Shown: in pieces, positions 54,604-62,872 of the stretch
Position numbering within the stretch: the stretch's first letter is position 1
How the letters are laid out: each line of letters opens with the position of its first letter
Assembly: GCA_021228405.1 (NCBI GenBank)
Contig: JAJQRF010000001.1
Coordinates: 434,001-498,000 of the forward strand
DNA length: 64,000 nucleotides
Origin: Pyrinomonadaceae bacterium
GTDB lineage: Bacteria > Acidobacteriota > Blastocatellia > Pyrinomonadales > Pyrinomonadaceae
Direction: 5' to 3'
Made by a program: the position numbers and the translations under genes
Notes under the pieces: model-generated
The model's input: only the letters and a program-made list of their open reading frames with translations
Databases searched by the model: none
What the model was told of the DNA's origin: nothing

Positions 54604-56337
54604 ATGATTAGTTCTCCTATATTGACCCGCGCGCAAGTGGGATTCGTTATTGAAGCCGCCAGAAAAGCAGAATTGCGTAGAGATATTCAAGCACTACAAG
54701 AAATTTTGCAGGAAGTCTGGAGTGACACAAATGTTGAACCGAATTTCAGCATTTATGAGCCATTGGTCGAGGCTGAATTGCTAAGACTTTGCGGTGCGTT
54801 TCTGACATTCTCGGGAAATTCTGCGCTCGTAAAGAACAGACATTTACGTGCAAAAGATTTACTCAGCAAATCGATCAGAATTTTTGAAGAAAACCAACTT
54901 ATCGAAAAAGTGGTCGAAGCCAATATTTTGCTTGGATTTTGTTACGCTAATTGCGGCGACAACGATACTTTCGATGCCATTTACGATTATCTCGAACAAA
55001 ATTACGCTTCCTTTCTCTCGACTTCGATGAAGGTTTTAATGCTCATCAATCGGCAGATGATAGACTTATTTCTTAATCGCATCGACAAAGTTATCGAACT
55101 TGCCGAAAACAGTTCGTTTTTAATAAGTTGTTGTCAGGAAACACGTTTGAAGGCAATGTATTTTACAAATCTTGGAATTGCATATTTTCTCAACGAAAAG
55201 CCGAAACTTTCTATCTATTATCTGAATGAAGCGATCGGCTATTGCGTGGAAGTAAAATCCAAGTTTATGGAAGCAACTTGTTATAACAGTCTGGCGGGCG
55301 CGTATCTCAAGGACGGTAATTTTGATGAAGCGGCTTATTATTCGCATAAATCGATTGAATTAAGTAAAAAAATCAAAAATAATTCATTATTGGCTAATTG
55401 TTTAGACACGCTTGCGTCGATTCATTTGATTCGTAATGATTTTGAAAATGCTTTGGAAATTATTGAAAAATCGGTCGATCTGTTTTCAAAAGGCGAAGAT
55501 TATAACGGTTACATTCAGGCACTTTGGACAAAGATTGGATGTTTGTTAAAGCTCGAACGCCTTAGTGAAGCCCTTTCCGAATTTATTGAATTGATCAATA
55601 TTTGTAATACTCAAATCAACGAAGAAACGGCAAACAGATACAAGCTGAAATTCGAGAAACTCATTTTTATCAGAAAAGGGCTGCCGATCGAAGAGGAAGT
55701 TTTCCAATTTGAAAAAGAATTAACGCGCGAAGCATTACTGAACACGAACGGAAAGATAGTCGAAGCCGCAAAACTTTTAGGATTAGATAATTATCAGGCT
55801 TTGCAATACAGTTTGAAACATAAATTTCCCGAGTTAAAGGAGGAATTCAGCTTCAAAAATGCCGAACTTAAGAAAAATAAAAAGAAAAGCGTAGATAGCG
55901 ACATTCTCGATGAGAAAAAGCCAAAGACAAACAAGTTGAAATCCGGCAACGCTTTACTCGAAAAGATCAAGCCTGTCGATTTGCCTTCCAAAATATTCAG
56001 TTTCGATTTCCGAAATCCGCCGAAAGAGATTGAAACATTTCTCGCAGACCCGAAAAAACTGAAAAAATTCGGCATTGGGGAAACGTCGATACTTGCAATT
56101 TCGCCGCTAGAAGAAATTCGATCCGGCAGAAATGTAATGATCTATGAAAGCGATGAAAGAATTGTCGGAACTATTAATTGGGATAGTTTTTCAAAACTAC
56201 ACTTTATTTTCGACCAAAATGACCAGCCCATCCCTGTCACGCCGGAAAACGTTATCGGCGAATTTGTCGCACATTGCCCGTTGAAGGATGCTAAAGGCGC
56301 GATCATCGAATTCAGGAAATTAGCAAATTTTATTTAA
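54604..56337 (+). CDS. TPR protein with Fis-type HTH segment (putative peptide-responsive regulator)
   Basis: A 577-residue cytoplasmic protein (no signal). Residues ~15-370 are all-helical TPR-like pairs, including AMYFTNLGIAYFLNEKPKLS and CYNSLAGAYLKDGNFDEAAY and LANCLDTLASIHLIRNDFEN. Residues ~372-412 resemble a Fis/HTH_8 DNA-binding helix set (LTREALLNTNGKIVEAAKLL, then GLDNYQALQYSLKHKFPEL). A Lys-rich linker follows, then a C-terminal beta-rich domain (~485-577: TSILAISPLEEIRSGRNVMI; VIGEFVAHCPLKDAKG) of unknown family, with a faint LexA/S24-like look. It is divergent from the repeat-peptide gene and convergent with the twin Pro-rich peptide genes, separated by a terminator. Confidence 0.8.
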   Translation: MISSPILTRAQVGFVIEAARKAELRRDIQALQEILQEVWSDTNVEPNFSIYEPLVEAELLRLCGAFLTFSGNSALVKNRHLRAKDLLSKSIRIFEENQLIEKVVEANILLGFCYANCGDNDTFDAIYDYLEQNYASFLSTSMKVLMLINRQMIDLFLNRIDKVIELAENSSFLISCCQETRLKAMYFTNLGIAYFLNEKPKLSIYYLNEAIGYCVEVKSKFMEATCYNSLAGAYLKDGNFDEAAYYSHKSIELSKKIKNNSLLANCLDTLASIHLIRNDFENALEIIEKSVDLFSKGEDYNGYIQALWTKIGCLLKLERLSEALSEFIELINICNTQINEETANRYKLKFEKLIFIRKGLPIEEEVFQFEKELTREALLNTNGKIVEAAKLLGLDNYQALQYSLKHKFPELKEEFSFKNAELKKNKKKSVDSDILDEKKPKTNKLKSGNALLEKIKPVDLPSKIFSFDFRNPPKEIETFLADPKKLKKFGIGETSILAISPLEEIRSGRNVMIYESDERIVGTINWDSFSKLHFIFDQNDQPIPVTPENVIGEFVAHCPLKDAKGAIIEFRKLANFI

Positions 56338-56450
56338 TGAGAGAGGTTAAGAATAAATAAACTTATTGCGGGTTTTCAGTCAGCAGTTCAAACCATCGAT
56401 TATCAAGGTAGAGTTTTGCAAAAGCTTTATTCAACGGTCGGAAATAAAAT

Positions 56451-56480
56451 AAAGGCAATTCTTTTTTAAGAATTGCCTTT
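56451..56480. terminator. Bidirectional terminator
   Basis: AAAGGCAATTCTT / AAGAATTGCCTTT stem with a 4-nt loop, between the TPR regulator gene (+) and the Pro-rich peptide genes (-). Confidence 0.9.
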
Positions 56481-56524
56481 GTTTTACGGATGATTTACTT
56501 TTCAAGATCGTAAACAAAAAACAT

Positions 56525-56719
56525 TTACGGTTTTTTCGGGCGGTCGTTATTGTTTCCGTTCTCGGGCGGTCTTTGCGGCGGTTTGCCTTTGTCGCCCGGG
56601 TTAACGACCGGCGGATTTTTAGGTGGTTTCTTGTCTTGGTCGTTTTTCTGCGCCGAAACCGACATCGAGAAACCGACCGTCAACATCAATATAAATAATA
56701 AGTTTCTTAAAACGTTCAT
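56525..56719 (-). CDS. Secreted proline-rich peptide 1, 64 residues
   Basis: Signal MNVLRNLLFILMLTVGFSMS-VSAQ (cleavage after AQ or A), then a hydrophilic Pro/Lys/Asn/Asp-rich mature part (KKPPKNPPVVNPGDKGKPPQ; RPPENGNNNDRPKKP). The signal peptide is almost identical, at DNA level too, to that of the next gene upstream (5 differences over ~85 nt), whereas the mature part has diverged. No known family. It begins 8 nt after the stop of the other copy, so they form an operon. The mature part is likely unstructured; a secreted or cell-wall role is inference. Confidence 0.8.
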   Translation of the reverse strand: MNVLRNLLFILMLTVGFSMSVSAQKNDQDKKPPKNPPVVNPGDKGKPPQRPPENGNNNDRPKKP

Positions 56720-56727
56720 TTTCTGGT

Positions 56728-56946
56728 TTAATCCTCTTCTTCCCTCGAAAGCCCTAATCCTAAAAATGCTTCGGGCTTTTTACCGCCTTGATCGGGCGGT
56801 TTCGGCGGCGGCGGCTTTTCCTTTGGCGGCGGTGTCACGACCGGAGGATTCGGTTTTGGCGGCGGATCGTTTTTCTGCGCCGAAACCGACATCGAAAAAC
56901 CGACCGTCAACATCAGTATAAATAATAAGTTTCTCAAAGTGTTCAT
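56728..56946 (-). CDS. Secreted proline-rich peptide 2, 72 residues
   Basis: Start ATG at 56946 (MNTLRNLLFILMLTVGFSMS) with an AGAGG ribosome site; a longer frame to 56982 is rejected because the copy next door starts at the equivalent ATG. After the signal and AQKND, the mature part reads PPPKPNPPVVTPPPKEKPPP, then KPPDQGGKKPEAFLGLGLSR and acidic EEED end. It shares the PPVV motif with peptide 1. Tandem duplicate with conserved signal and diverged mature region. Confidence 0.8.
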   Translation of the reverse strand: MNTLRNLLFILMLTVGFSMSVSAQKNDPPPKPNPPVVTPPPKEKPPPPKPPDQGGKKPEAFLGLGLSREEED

Positions 56947-57061
56947 TGTTAAATAACCTCTTTTCATCTCGATCTTACGCACAGGGGAAAGATGAAAAGT
57001 GCGCCGCTTGTTTATAAAGCAAGCTTAATGCCATAAACAATTATTAGACGTATTATCAAGC

Positions 57062-57083
57062 AATTCGGTCGAAAAACCGAATT
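57062..57083. other. Small hairpin upstream of the peptide operon
   Basis: AATTCGGT-CGAAAA-ACCGAATT perfect 8-bp stem, 116 nt before the peptide 2 start and just past the end of the gene at 57154. Could be a terminator-like or operator hairpin; no T run follows. Confidence 0.45.
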
Positions 57084-57153
57084 CCCTACTTTGATTCGTT
57101 TACATTTCTTTACGTTTTCCGTAATTTTTATACGAAATAGTGAACCAGAAGGT

Positions 57154-57471
57154 TTATAAACCGAAACATTTGTAAATGGAAAAAACGATCAATACCGCAA
57201 GAGGCAGTAATAATACGAAGGAAAACAAGAAAGCGAACAAGAAAGTCTTTCCGTTAACGAGCCTCTTTTTCCCGTAATCATTGCAGTAAATGACGATTGA
57301 ATGTTCGCCACGTTGGTGATAACTGGTGTTTGACGTGGAAATTTCCATCTTTTCATTCGGTTTACAGACAAATTTTCCGACAATTTTTACCGAATCAGGC
57401 TTGAACGGCAAAATCACAGCCCAAAACATTATCGACAAAACTACGGCTGTCGCCAAAATGACAAAAATCAT
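57154..57471 (-). CDS. Hypothetical two-TM protein, 105 residues
   Basis: MIFVILATAVVLSIMFWAVI (TM1) precedes a ~45-residue loop with two Cys (VGKFVCKPNEKMEISTSNTS; HSIVIYCNDYGKKRLVNGKT) and then FLFAFLFSFVLLLPLAVLIVF (TM2). The loop is probably on the outside with a possible disulfide and a His-rich turn (YHQRGEHSI). No family is recognised. It lies between the Pro-rich peptide operon and the divergent TspO gene, and its codon use is AT-rich like the rest of this stretch. Confidence 0.6.
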   Translation of the reverse strand: MIFVILATAVVLSIMFWAVILPFKPDSVKIVGKFVCKPNEKMEISTSNTSYHQRGEHSIVIYCNDYGKKRLVNGKTFLFAFLFSFVLLLPLAVLIVFSIYKCFGL

Positions 57472-57585
57472 ATCTCAAAAATACCGCCGACGACTAAAAA
57501 ATCAAACGTTTATTCTTTCATAACTTCTTTCAAACGTAAATTTATGACAGTATATTAATAAATTGACTGTTTTCAAAATAAAATT

Positions 57586-58344
57586 ATGAACGATAAACTG
57601 CAACCAATTCTCGTCATTATTGCCACCATCGGAATGATAATTTTCAATTATTTTGCCGCCACCGGAACGCTCGGCGGCGTGGCGACGAACGTTGTTTCCG
57701 ATAATAATCCGACGGTCATCACGCCTGCCAGTTATGCGTTTGCGATCTGGAGTTTGATTTATCTCGGCTGTGTTGCGTTCAGCATTTATCAGTTTTTTCC
57801 GTCGCAACTTGAAAGGTTTCGCGGAATCCGACGGGCATATCTCGTCAGTTGTGTGGCAAATTGTGCGTGGCTTTATTTTTGGAGTTTGGAAATGGTCGGT
57901 GTTTGCGTCGCCGTCATTTTGATAATGCTCGGCACGCTCGCCTTCATCAACTCAAAACTCGTTACGACCGAAACAAACGGCGAATATTGGTTCGCGAAAT
58001 TTCCTTTCGGCATTTATTTCGGGTGGGTGACAGCCGCCACGATCTTGAATATTACGATCTTTCTCGTCACTTTGAATGTCAAACTTCCCGATTCGACCAC
58101 AATCTTTGCGGGCGCAGGTTTACTGCTCGTCGCGGGTGCGCTCGGAGTTTTGATTCGGATAAAACTCGTCAATTATTTTTATCCGTTAGCGATCGCGTGG
58201 GCTTTGATCGCCATCGCCGTCAAACAAAGCGGTAAAACCTTGATCGTTGCCGCCGCCGTTGCCGTGATCGCCTGTTTGATCGCCGCCGCCACTTTTATTT
58301 TTTCAATGCCTTCGACGCTTAACAAGCCGAAAACTAATTCTTAA
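57586..58344 (+). CDS. TspO/MBR-family tryptophan-rich membrane protein
   Basis: A 252-residue protein with about seven to eight hydrophobic helices. The family core is VITPASYAFAIWSLIYLGCVAFSIYQF (~44-70, split here by text limits: PASYAFAIWSLIYL) and a later TM with FGIYFGWVTAATILN. The length exceeds the ~160 residues of classic TspO but matches the longer MBR-like group with two extra helices. TspO binds porphyrins and cholesterol-type ligands and acts in stress response; a role here is inference. It precedes aroDE by 30 nt on the same strand. Confidence 0.85.
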   Translation: MNDKLQPILVIIATIGMIIFNYFAATGTLGGVATNVVSDNNPTVITPASYAFAIWSLIYLGCVAFSIYQFFPSQLERFRGIRRAYLVSCVANCAWLYFWSLEMVGVCVAVILIMLGTLAFINSKLVTTETNGEYWFAKFPFGIYFGWVTAATILNITIFLVTLNVKLPDSTTIFAGAGLLLVAGALGVLIRIKLVNYFYPLAIAWALIAIAVKQSGKTLIVAAAVAVIACLIAAATFIFSMPSTLNKPKTNS

Positions 58345-58373
58345 CGGTTTTGGACTGAGATAAATTTCGATAT

Positions 58374-59915
58374 ATGAACAACGGGAAAATCTGCGTTTCG
58401 GTCTGCGCCGAAACCGCTGACGAATTAATCAGCCAAATCAAACACGCCGAAGAATCGGCGGACGTGATCGAGATTCGTTTCGATTGTTTGAAAGATGTCG
58501 AAGAAGAAAATTTATGGACATTGATTGGAAAAACAAGTAAATCCTTTAAAGGGAAACTGTTAGCTACCTACAGACCATTAGAACAGGGCGGGAAAAAAAA
58601 TCTTTCGCAAACTGAAAGAGAAAAATTTTGGAAACACGCCCGTATCTTCGAGGTTGCCGCGCTTGCTGACTTAGAACAGGATTTTGACATTGAAATAATA
58701 TATTCCTTTCGGGGAAGGATGTTTGAGAGAATAATCAAGTCATTTCACGATTTTTCCAAAGTTCCCGAAAATTTAGATAATCTCTGCGAAAATCTTTCAA
58801 AAACTGCTGACATTATCAAGATCGCGGTTCAAACTTCCGACATTACCGATTCTATTGCGATCTGGAAATTACTTGAAAAAGCCAAAGCTGAAAATAAGAA
58901 AATCATCCCCATCGCAATGGGCGAAAGCGGAAAATGGACGCGGATTTTAGGATTGGCGCACGGTGCGTTTATGACTTACGCTTCGCTCGGTTCAGGAAAT
59001 GAAACCGCGCCGGGACAAATTTCCGCGAAGGATTTAATTGAAGTTTACCGCGCCAAAGAATTGGACGAAAACACGAATGTCTACGGAATTTTGGGAAGCA
59101 ATACGAGCGTTTCGATGTCGCCGTATATTCACAACGAAGCTTTTAAATTTCATAAACTAAATTCGGTTTTCGTGCCGCTTCAAGTTCACAATCTGGACGA
59201 ATTCATCAAACGAATGGTCAAACCCGAAACGCGCGAGATCGAACTCAATTTCAAAGGTTTTTCCGTCACGATTCCGCACAAACAGGCGATCATCAAACAT
59301 CTCGATTTCATCGATGAAACCGCCAAAGCCATCGGCGCGGTCAATACCGTAAAAATAGTTGACGGGAAACTTTACGGATACAACACCGATGCTCAGGGCT
59401 TTATCGAACCTTTATTAAATTCCTACGGCGATCTGCAACGCACCAAAATCGCCGTCATCGGTGCGGGCGGCGCGGCGCGTGCTTGCGTTTACGCGCTCAG
59501 ACAGCAAGGCGCAAAAGTCACCGTTTTTGCGAGAGATTTGGAAAAATCTAAATCTTTCGCCGAAGAATTTGCGGTTGATTTACAGGAACTGCCGAAAACC
59601 AAAAACCAAAGATCAAAAACCGATTTCAGCGATTTCGATATTTTAGTGAACACCACGCCTTTGGGAATGAAAGGCAAAGGCGACGGCGAAACGCCCGCCG
59701 CCGCCGAACAATTGAAAGGTTTGCATCTCGTTTACGACCTCGTTTACATTCCGTTTCAAACGCCTTTGATGACGGAAGCCGACAAGTCGGAAATCCCGAA
59801 GATCGGCGGACTCGCGATGCTCATCGCGCAAGCCGTCGAACAGCAAAAAATCTGGACGGGACTTGCCGCACCGATGAAGGAAATGAGCCGCGCCGCGTTG
59901 GAAAGACTGCGCTAG
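58374..59915 (+). CDS. aroDE: Bifunctional 3-dehydroquinate dehydratase / shikimate dehydrogenase
   Basis: A 513-residue fusion. Residues 1-215 are a type I dehydroquinase (VSVCAETADELISQIKHAEE at the start, IEIIYSFRGRM, KIAVQTSDITDSIA with the Schiff-base Lys, then AMGESGKWTRI). Residues ~235-513 are shikimate dehydrogenase: YGILGSNTSVSMSPYIHNEA, GFSVTIPHKQAIIKHL with the catalytic Lys, NTDAQGFIEPL with Asp, and the nucleotide motif IAVIGAGGAARACVYALRQQ. Residues ~407-416 (KTKNQRSKTD) are a 'word' insertion in the NADP domain. It gives two shikimate steps in one chain, complementing AroK and AroA encoded elsewhere in the window. Confidence 0.95.
   Translation: MNNGKICVSVCAETADELISQIKHAEESADVIEIRFDCLKDVEEENLWTLIGKTSKSFKGKLLATYRPLEQGGKKNLSQTEREKFWKHARIFEVAALADLEQDFDIEIIYSFRGRMFERIIKSFHDFSKVPENLDNLCENLSKTADIIKIAVQTSDITDSIAIWKLLEKAKAENKKIIPIAMGESGKWTRILGLAHGAFMTYASLGSGNETAPGQISAKDLIEVYRAKELDENTNVYGILGSNTSVSMSPYIHNEAFKFHKLNSVFVPLQVHNLDEFIKRMVKPETREIELNFKGFSVTIPHKQAIIKHLDFIDETAKAIGAVNTVKIVDGKLYGYNTDAQGFIEPLLNSYGDLQRTKIAVIGAGGAARACVYALRQQGAKVTVFARDLEKSKSFAEEFAVDLQELPKTKNQRSKTDFSDFDILVNTTPLGMKGKGDGETPAAAEQLKGLHLVYDLVYIPFQTPLMTEADKSEIPKIGGLAMLIAQAVEQQKIWTGLAAPMKEMSRAALERLR
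59594..59622. repeat. In-frame 'word' repeat insertion inside aroDE
   Basis: AAAACCAAAAACCAAAGATC then AAAAACCGA, in frame, adding ~10 residues between strands of the NADP-binding domain. Shares the ACCAAAG phrase with the cyclase and nadB insertions. Confidence 0.6.
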
Positions 59916-59918
59916 AAA

Positions 59919-60644
59919 TTACAAAAAATAATCTTTTTCCACTTCCCACTCAAACGGTTTGCCGAAATTGCTCAGGGTTTTCTTTTCCTTCAGACGAATT
60001 GTCCGCCATTGAACTTTATTTTTATCGCTCGAAGTGTTTCCCTTTTTGATCTGCACTTTTCCCGTCGAAAAGTTATAACTGCGCGTTTCCATTTCTCCAG
60101 AGTTGCGCTGAACGTCGGTTTTGTCCGCACCGATCAAGACGAAATCGCCGTTTTGATAGCGGAATTTGTAGTTTTGATTAGACATTCCCCAACCGCCCGC
60201 GCTCATAAAAATCTCGAAATCGAACTGTAAAACTCCGTTCGTGATATTCACTCCCTGAAAAGGCTCGCTCATCGTCGGCGAATCAGCCATTGCGATAAAA
60301 GTGTTGCTTTGCAGAGCGAGTTTATATTTGTCGTTTTCCCAAAACAAAATTGCCAGAATGCGCGGGTTCGTGTCGAAAACCTCTTCGCCCAAACCTTCAT
60401 TTTTATTGAGAAACTTTTCGTTATTCGCTTTGATAACCAAAACGGTATCCTCTCTTTTATCGCCGTTCAGATCGCCTTCGGCTTCGCTCATAATCTTCCA
60501 GCCGGAAGGAATAAAATCAGCCGGACGCGCGGCGGAAGCCGGTAATTTCGGATAATCAGCATCGGTCGGCATTGTGAAATCGTCTTGCCCGAAAATAGTG
60601 TGAACGCCGCAGAGAAAAATCAATGTCAGTAAAATTCTTTTCAT
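59919..60644 (-). CDS. Secreted hypothetical protein, FG-GAP-like calcium motif
   Basis: A 241-residue exported protein (signal MKRILLTLIFLCGVHTIFGQ). After a proline-rich stretch (ADYPKLPASAARPADFIPSG), there is a DLNGDKREDTVLVIKAN segment typical of FG-GAP/EF-hand calcium-binding loops, followed by beta-rich sequence (LAILFWENDKYKLALQSNTF) and an aromatic-rich core ending KPFEWEVEKDYFL. Similar short exported proteins of unknown function occur widely in acidobacteria and Bacteroidota (pattern memory only). It is convergent with aroDE, only 3 nt separating the stops. Confidence 0.75.
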   Translation of the reverse strand: MKRILLTLIFLCGVHTIFGQDDFTMPTDADYPKLPASAARPADFIPSGWKIMSEAEGDLNGDKREDTVLVIKANNEKFLNKNEGLGEEVFDTNPRILAILFWENDKYKLALQSNTFIAMADSPTMSEPFQGVNITNGVLQFDFEIFMSAGGWGMSNQNYKFRYQNGDFVLIGADKTDVQRNSGEMETRSYNFSTGKVQIKKGNTSSDKNKVQWRTIRLKEKKTLSNFGKPFEWEVEKDYFL

Positions 60645-60705
60645 AAAACTGTTAAAATTCTAATTTGAGTTCAGTTCAAAAGTTAAACTGAACTTTAACA
60701 CAACT

Positions 60706-61725
60706 ATGGATGATCGTTACAGTCGCCAGATTTTGTTTAAGCAAATCGGGAAGGAAGGACAAAAAAAACTAGCTGATGCGCGCGTTTTGCTCGTCGGATG
60801 CGGTGCGCTCGGCGCGGCTCACGCGGAAACGCTGGCGCGTGCCGGGGTCGGTTTTCTGCGCGTCGTTGACCGTGATTTTGTCGAATTCACCAATTTGCAA
60901 AGACAAACTCTCTATTCCGAAGCAGACGCAAAGGAGCGTTTACCGAAAGCGATCGCGGCAAAAAACCGTATCAGGGAAATTAATTCGGAAATCGCCGTTG
61001 AAGCCGTCGTGACGGACGTAAATCATTCAAATATCGAAGGCTTTGTCACAGATGTCGATTTGATTCTGGATGGAACGGACAATTTTCAGATTCGCTATTT
61101 GATTAATGATGCTTGCGTAAAACTGAAGAAAACCTGGATTTACGGCGCGGCAGTTTCGAGTTTCGGCACGACGATGACGATCTTTCCGTTTGAAACGCCT
61201 TGTTTGCGATGTATTTTTGAAGAAATGCCCGACGCGGGAAGCGCGCCGACCTGCGACACGGCGGGCGTGATTCAGCCGATAATTTCGAGCATTTCAGCGA
61301 TTCAAACGACCGAAGCCTTGAAAATTCTGACGGGAAATATTGATAAATTGCACAGATCGTTGATTCAGGCAGATGTTTGGAACAACGATTGGCGCAAGAT
61401 CAAATTGGGAAGGATGAATGCGGATTGCGAATGTTGCGGAAAAAGAAATTTCGAGTTTCTCGATGCCGAAGCGGGCGAATTTTCCGCCGTTCTCTGCGGA
61501 CGCAACGCCGTCCAGATCGCGCCGCCCAAACGCTCGCAAATCGATTTGAAAAACCTTGCCGAAAAGCTCGACGCTCACGGCGAGATCAAATTAAACGAAT
61601 ATCTTTTGCGGCTTTCGGTCGAAAATTACGAGTTGACCGTTTTTGCCGATGCCCGCGCCATCGTTCGCGGCACGGACGACGTTTCGACAGCGCGCAGCAT
61701 TTATGCAAAATATGTCGGAATTTAG
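60706..61725 (+). CDS. ThiF/MoeB/HesA-family adenylyltransferase
   Basis: A 339-residue E1-like enzyme that would adenylate the C-terminal glycine of a sulfur-carrier protein (ThiS or MoaD type). N-terminus DDRYSRQILFKQIGKEGQKK, nucleotide-binding VLLVGCGALGAAHAETLARA (~27-46), the DRDFVEFTNLQRQTLYSEAD run with Arg finger (~55-74), ATP-contact DGTDNFQIRYLINDAC and the zinc CxxC pairs CLRCIF and CECCG. The C-terminal ~75 residues resemble the sulfur-carrier-like or rhodanese-free tail found in MoeB/ThiF fusions. Which cofactor pathway it serves cannot be told. Confidence 0.9.
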   Translation: MDDRYSRQILFKQIGKEGQKKLADARVLLVGCGALGAAHAETLARAGVGFLRVVDRDFVEFTNLQRQTLYSEADAKERLPKAIAAKNRIREINSEIAVEAVVTDVNHSNIEGFVTDVDLILDGTDNFQIRYLINDACVKLKKTWIYGAAVSSFGTTMTIFPFETPCLRCIFEEMPDAGSAPTCDTAGVIQPIISSISAIQTTEALKILTGNIDKLHRSLIQADVWNNDWRKIKLGRMNADCECCGKRNFEFLDAEAGEFSAVLCGRNAVQIAPPKRSQIDLKNLAEKLDAHGEIKLNEYLLRLSVENYELTVFADARAIVRGTDDVSTARSIYAKYVGI

Positions 61726-61754
61726 AAAAATATCGATTTTTGAATCTGTGAATT

Positions 61755-62852
61755 TCAATAAAACGACTGCTCATATTTATTGATCGGAAGTTTGCTGTCG
61801 AGAGCATCGGATAAATTTCTCAGAGAATTTTCGTAAGTCACACGCCAAACCGCGAACAATTCGTTTCGATCTTCATTTTCAAAAGTATTTTCCGGCTCAA
61901 AAAGTAAATCTGCCGAAAGAATGTCCCTGTCCGAGCGCATTTCCGCGTTTTTGTTCTCTTTTTTATATTTGCGCTTTTTCGGCACGACCATTTGTAAAAC
62001 TTCAAATGACGTTCGGCGCGCATTTGCAAGTGTCCGGCGCGCTTGTTTTTCGATCGCACCATCGGAAGTGACGATAAGCGCGGCAGATGTGTCCAGAATA
62101 ATGTTGAGCGCGGTCAGCCAGTTCGGTTTTCCCCTGTTTGCGATGCCGCTGTAGATAAATTGCGGATTAAGATAAAAAGTTACCCGAAGGTCTTCCGCCC
62201 ATTTTTCCCAATCCTGCAAGATCAGCAGTAAATTATTGGAACTGTATTCCTTAAGCGAATCAGCCAGCATAAAAGGCGAGTAAAAGCCGTTCGGTTCGTG
62301 TCGGATTTTATAAAGACGCGGCTGAATTTTTCGAGATTTTCGTTTCAGGACGATCAGCCAAAAGCAAATGAAGCCGAAGAAGAAAAAGCCCGTATAAAAC
62401 TGAATATTGGCGATCAGAAAAATCATCGGATTTTCCAAAATCAGTTCCTGCAAGGTAAGACGAAACGAGATCGCAAAACTCAGCCGCAGGGAAGACGTAA
62501 TGTCTTCCCAGTGATCGTTCGCGATCATTTCGTCCTGTGTTTGCCAGTTGATCGCCAGATATAGAAAACAAAATCCGAAGACGGTCAGAGTTTTCCAAAT
62601 AAATATTTGCAGAAGCGGAATGATGAGATCAAAGCGATTCAAAATCTGCTTTTTGTATTTGGAGTTTTTGATTATTTCATTGACAAATCTAATCAACGGT
62701 ACCGTCGATTGACGCAAAGCAGACGTTAGATCGCGAGGTTTTTCGCGCAGACTGCAACGGGCGGTCAACAACATATCCTTGATCGCATAAGTAATTAAAG
62801 CCCATCCTGCAATCGTCAATAAGATCATTTCGGTTATTTCAAGTTCTCTCAT
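61755..62852 (-). CDS. Membrane protein with cytoplasmic C-terminal domain, possibly ion-channel-like
   Basis: About 365 residues from the ATG at 62852, which has an excellent ribosome site (AAAAGGAGGCGGA). TM segments: ITEMILLTIAGWALITYAIK, a pair near ~80-105 (LLQIFIWKTLTVFGFCFLYL) and one near ~150-170 (FYTGFFFFGFICFWLIVLKR). The rest is soluble and rich in Glu/Arg (LRVTFYLNPQFIYSGIANRG, KPNWLTALNIILDTSAALIV) and ends with a long charged region. The SGIANRGKPNWLTALNIILD segment resembles those in some bacterial two-pore-channel-annotated proteins, but that is pattern memory. It starts 21 nt after the antiporter stop on the same strand, so likely co-transcribed with it. Confidence 0.7.
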   Translation of the reverse strand: MRELEITEMILLTIAGWALITYAIKDMLLTARCSLREKPRDLTSALRQSTVPLIRFVNEIIKNSKYKKQILNRFDLIIPLLQIFIWKTLTVFGFCFLYLAINWQTQDEMIANDHWEDITSSLRLSFAISFRLTLQELILENPMIFLIANIQFYTGFFFFGFICFWLIVLKRKSRKIQPRLYKIRHEPNGFYSPFMLADSLKEYSSNNLLLILQDWEKWAEDLRVTFYLNPQFIYSGIANRGKPNWLTALNIILDTSAALIVTSDGAIEKQARRTLANARRTSFEVLQMVVPKKRKYKKENKNAEMRSDRDILSADLLFEPENTFENEDRNELFAVWRVTYENSLRNLSDALDSKLPINKYEQSFY

Positions 62853-62872
62853 TCCGCCTCCTTTTCGTAATC

